7,936 bases of DNA from JALHVH01 sp964585685 (GTDB lineage: Bacteria; Acidobacteriota; Aminicenantia; Aminicenantales; Saccharicenantaceae). The DNA is taken from contig CAZPEP010000012.1 of the NCBI GenBank assembly GCA_964585685.1, positions 1 through 7,936 of the forward strand, read 5' to 3'. Below the pieces are notes generated by a model. That model saw only the letters and a list, made by a program, of their open reading frames with translations. It was not told where the DNA came from and made no database searches. Both the position numbers and the translations under genes were made by a program. Of the stretch, positions 5,551 through 7,936 are shown piece by piece; within the stretch, counting starts at the first letter, position 1; every line of letters begins with the position of its first letter.

Positions 5551-5577
5551 AACGTAAATAATCCTTACGTTCCGTAA
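5551..5577. repeat. Cluster of CGTAA half-sites, candidate activator site
   Basis: AACGTAA (5551-5557) and TTACGTT (5565-5571) form a perfect 7-bp inverted repeat with a 7-nt centre. TTACG-TTC-CGTAA (5565-5577) forms a second, overlapping dyad. The outer half-sites are identical CGTAAA hexamers exactly 20 bp apart, two helical turns. The cluster lies about 70-95 bp upstream of the transcription start predicted from the sigma54 promoter, the usual range for an enhancer-binding activator. A hairpin is possible but no U-run follows, so a terminator is less likely. Confidence 0.45.
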
Positions 5578-5619
5578 ACGCCCTTGAGCGCATATGGCGG
5601 CGCGTTCCCAACATCCTCC

Positions 5620-5636
5620 TTGGCACGAAAACTGCA
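5620..5636 (+). promoter_or_regulatory. Sigma54 (RpoN) -24/-12 promoter of the M1 peptidase gene
   Basis: TTGGCACG-AAAA-CTGCA matches the sigma54 consensus YTGGCACG-N4-TTGCW at all but one position (C for T). The invariant GG (5622-5623) and GC (5634-5635) are separated by exactly 10 bp. Transcription would start near 5647, about 12 nt before the ATG at 5659. It is the only clear promoter motif in the gap. Confidence 0.65.
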
Positions 5637-5658
5637 AATAACATCGCCGGCAAGTCCG

Positions 5659-7936
5659 ATGATGCGACGAAGATGGATTCTGTCTCTTGCGGCGGTCCTT
5701 TTGGTCCTCCCGCTTCCGGTCCAGTGCCAGGAGCCGACCGCTGAGGAATTCATCGGCCGGGTCCGCCAGGCCCTCGAATCGAAGGACCTCCCGCGCTATC
5801 TCGAAGCCTTCGCGCCCGAAGTCAGGGAGGGGGAGCGTGCTTCCCTCGCTTACCGTTTCGGGGACCTCGGGATGGAATCCGTCATGTCCCGTCCGGCGGG
5901 ACTGCAGGCGGACGCGCCAGACGAGGCCAGGGCTTTCCTTCAGGTCCTCTTCCGGAATTCCTACGCCGCGATCGTCGAGACCTGGCAGCTGGGCCTCGCG
6001 AGCGTGGACGGCCTGTGGCGGGTCGTCCGGAAGGACGTCACCGGGAGCATCAACCGACTTTATAGGGTCGAGCTCCCCTCGGACGGGGCCGAGAGGGTCT
6101 CCGGCGTCGAGATCGACCACGCCGACATCCGCCTTTCCTTTAGCGACGCTACGATCTTCCATGACAATGTCCCGGGCCTCGAGACGGCCTTCGTCGTCGT
6201 CGGGCGGGGCCACGTCCGTTTCTCTCCCTCCGATCCCGTCGAGCGGCACCAGCTCAGCCTTATCTACAAGGACTCTGTCATCGACGACCGGATCGGTTAC
6301 GCCTATATCCGATGCTCCGACGCCTTCTTCAAGACCCACATCAATATCCGCCGGGACGGATCGCGGCCCCTTCTCCCTGTCACTCAGGCCGAGACGGACA
6401 AGGCGGCGGCGATCTTCCTCAAGGCCTATCCCCGCTCCTTCACCATCCAGAACTCGCTCTCGGGCGAGATCCTGTCCGTCCTCCCGCAGGGCGAGGAGGC
6501 CGTCTTCGAGTTCGACGCCGCCCGGGCGGGCGCGCTGACCTACATCTACTATCCTTTCTCCGACGCGGAGGTGAGCCTCTACGATCGGGGCAAAGAAAGG
6601 ATCGTCAACCTCTATTCCCCCCGGAACGAAGAGGAGCCGAAGGGCCGCCGGCTGTTCATCAGCGTGAGCGAGCGGATCGACGTCCAGCACTACCGGATCG
6701 ATGTGGAATACGACCCGGCCCAGTCCTATCTTTCGGCCAAGGCTGTGATCCGGGTCCTGCCCCGGTCCGAGGGCGTGGAAGGGATGAAGTTCCGCTTCCA
6801 CCCCGATCTCGAGATCCTGCGCGTCTTCGACGAAAAGAAGAGGGAGCTGTTCTACACGGTGGACAAGGGGCGGAAGTTCCTGTACGTCTACTTTGCCGAG
6901 CCCCCGGCCCGCGACACGCCCGCGCGAATCGAGGTCCTCTACCGGGGCAGGCTCCTTCCCGCGCCGCCGACGACCGACGTCGTCGCGCAGTCGGCCAGCG
7001 GGGACAACCGCTTCATTTTCCAGCCCAGGTATAGGACCTCGTTCTACACCCACGCCTCGCTCTGGTACCCCGGACCCACGACCGACGATTACTTCACCTC
7101 GGAGCTCAGGGTCATCGTCCCGCCTGAGTACCAGTGCGTCTCGAACGGCGAACTCGTCGCGACGGGGCGGCTGAGGGACACGGGGGAGGTGGCCGGGATC
7201 CGGAACCTGGGGAACGCCACCTACACGTTCCGGACGGGCTGCCCGGTGAAATATCTGTCCTTCATCGTCGGTAAGTTCAACAAGCTCCAGGAAGGGACCG
7301 AACCCATCCCCCTGCGGGCTTTGAGCTCGACGGAGATCGTGCCCCAGAGGAAGGCCTACTTCGACGATGCCGGGGACATCCTCCGGAGTTTCATCGAATG
7401 GTTTGGGCCGTATCCCTACGAGGGACTGAGCGTTGTCCAGAGGCTCTGGCCTGAAGCCGGAGGCCACAGCCCGGCCTCTTTCGTCGTCCTTAATGAGCTC
7501 CCCTGGCTCGTCGACCGGAACGTCGTGGTTTCCAGGGAGAGCCCCGTCGACCTCTCGCGCTGGAAGGAGTATTTTCTGGCCCACGAGATCGCCCATCAAT
7601 GGTGGGGCCAGGGCGTCTCCTTCGGCACCTATAAAGACCAGTGGCTGAGCGAGGGCCTGGCCCAGTTCTCGGCCGCCTCCTACCTGCGGCGCAAGTACGG
7701 CGAGATAAGCTTCGCGGCCATCCTGAAGAAGTTCTCCGCGCACAAGGTGCTCGGGCTTTATGGCCTGCTGAACGTGCTTTGTTGCGCCCTGGTCTTCCTC
7801 AAACTCGGCTGGCTCTCGGTGCTCTGCGTCTTCCTGAGCTACTTTTTCATGTCCATCATGTTCCCCACCATCTTTGCCCTCGGCATTTTCGGCCTTGGTG
7901 CCCGGGCCAAAGGGGCCTCCGCCTACATCGTGATGG
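5659..7936 (+). CDS. Secreted M1-type metallopeptidase, frame running into a permease-like tail; open at window end
   Basis: The frame codes 759 residues without a stop and leaves the window. Residues 1-23 form a Sec signal peptide (MMRRRW, then a Leu/Val/Ala core ending PVQC); the Cys lacks a good lipobox. Residues 24-334 are an uncharacterised extracytoplasmic region. From about 338 (ERIDVQHYRIDVEYDP) an M1-like N-terminal beta domain follows. The zinc site is HEIAH at 642-646 with WLSEGLAQF, giving HExxH-x18-E (His642, His646, Glu665; catalytic Glu643). The canonical GAMEN substrate-binding motif is replaced by PEAGGHSPASF at 598-608, so classical aminopeptidase activity is uncertain. After about residue 690 the sequence no longer looks like M1 but like a FucP-type permease. 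Tandem ATGs at 5659 and 5662 lack a Shine-Dalgarno. The peptidase part is firm; the end is suspect. Confidence 0.85.
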   Translation, partial: MMRRRWILSLAAVLLVLPLPVQCQEPTAEEFIGRVRQALESKDLPRYLEAFAPEVREGERASLAYRFGDLGMESVMSRPAGLQADAPDEARAFLQVLFRNSYAAIVETWQLGLASVDGLWRVVRKDVTGSINRLYRVELPSDGAERVSGVEIDHADIRLSFSDATIFHDNVPGLETAFVVVGRGHVRFSPSDPVERHQLSLIYKDSVIDDRIGYAYIRCSDAFFKTHINIRRDGSRPLLPVTQAETDKAAAIFLKAYPRSFTIQNSLSGEILSVLPQGEEAVFEFDAARAGALTYIYYPFSDAEVSLYDRGKERIVNLYSPRNEEEPKGRRLFISVSERIDVQHYRIDVEYDPAQSYLSAKAVIRVLPRSEGVEGMKFRFHPDLEILRVFDEKKRELFYTVDKGRKFLYVYFAEPPARDTPARIEVLYRGRLLPAPPTTDVVAQSASGDNRFIFQPRYRTSFYTHASLWYPGPTTDDYFTSELRVIVPPEYQCVSNGELVATGRLRDTGEVAGIRNLGNATYTFRTGCPVKYLSFIVGKFNKLQEGTEPIPLRALSSTEIVPQRKAYFDDAGDILRSFIEWFGPYPYEGLSVVQRLWPEAGGHSPASFVVLNELPWLVDRNVVVSRESPVDLSRWKEYFLAHEIAHQWWGQGVSFGTYKDQWLSEGLAQFSAASYLRRKYGEISFAAILKKFSAHKVLGLYGLLNVLCCALVFLKLGWLSVLCVFLSYFFMSIMFPTIFALGIFGLGARAKGASAYIVM
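7720..7936 (+). other. FucP-type MFS permease C-terminal fragment fused in frame to the M1 protein
   Basis: From about residue 688 of the frame opened at 5659 the protein reads LKKFSAHKVLGLYGLLNVL, then two hydrophobic segments (about 699-714 and 717-743) with FFMSIMFPTIFALGIFGLG and KGASAYIVM. From memory this matches the late transmembrane region of L-fucose/glucose-galactose permeases (E. coli FucP: RFAPHKVLAAYAL, FMSIQYPTIFSLGIKNLG, GSSFIVM). The first nine or so transmembrane helices of a permease are absent. Base composition does not change sharply. Either an assembly misjoin or a real rearrangement. Confidence 0.75.

Noticed and set aside
5719..5730. Lipoprotein signal for the M1 protein (Cys at residue 23)
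   Set aside because: The residues before it (PVQ) do not fit a lipobox, so ordinary signal peptidase I cleavage is more likely.
5443..7743. A 766-residue open frame on the minus strand opposite the M1 gene
   Set aside because: It is rich in Gly, Asp, Glu, Arg and Val as expected of antisense translation of GC-rich codons, has no recognisable domain, and the plus strand carries a signal peptide and an HExxH-x18-E zinc site.

Overview
The window looks like high-GC bacterial chromosome: genes are rich in G and C at third codon positions, interrupted by one strongly AT-rich divergent promoter region (4124-4271). The gene content ([FeFe]-hydrogenase-related Fe-S protein operon, type I-alpha glutamine synthetase beside an Lrp/AsnC regulator, prokaryotic AdoMet decarboxylase, secreted M1-type peptidase) suits a fermentative anaerobe. 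An Acidobacteriota/Aminicenantota-like lineage is my low-confidence guess; nothing in the sequence proves it. No RNA genes, insertion sequences or CRISPR arrays were seen, and no gap exceeds about 150 bases.

Minus strand, read right to left. glnA (2717-4123) comes first, followed by a five-gene cluster: DRTGG-domain protein (2313-2660), RsbW-like ATPase (1873-2316), [FeFe]-hydrogenase-like Fe-S protein (602-1876), a second DRTGG-domain protein (264-605) and a PHP-domain phosphoesterase cut by the window edge (1-259). The first four are joined by ATGA stop/start overlaps and the PHP gene starts 4 nt after the previous stop, so this is one translationally coupled unit. It has its own sigma70-type promoter, whose -35 box lies in the last codons of glnA. 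The hydrogenase-like protein keeps the four H-cluster cysteine ligands but has lost the usual proton-transfer residues. With an anti-sigma-like ATPase as neighbour, this suggests a redox or hydrogen sensor circuit rather than a catalytic hydrogenase.

Centre. glnA and an Lrp/AsnC-family regulator (4272-4715) are divergent. The 148-bp region between them holds back-to-back consensus -35 boxes and a TATTGC-N12-GCAATA inverted repeat around the glnA -10 box, a plausible operator for the regulator.

Plus strand. speD (4793-5242) has its own promoter and overlaps by 4 nt a thiamine-binding MTH1187/YkoF-family gene (5239-5544). Next come a cluster of CGTAA half-sites (5551-5577), a near-consensus sigma54 -24/-12 promoter (5620-5636), and a long secreted M1-type metallopeptidase frame from 5659 that is still open at the window end. 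Soon after the zinc site this frame changes, without a frameshift, into the C-terminal membrane part of a FucP-type sugar permease. That is either an assembly misjoin or a real rearrangement, and it is the oddest feature of the window.
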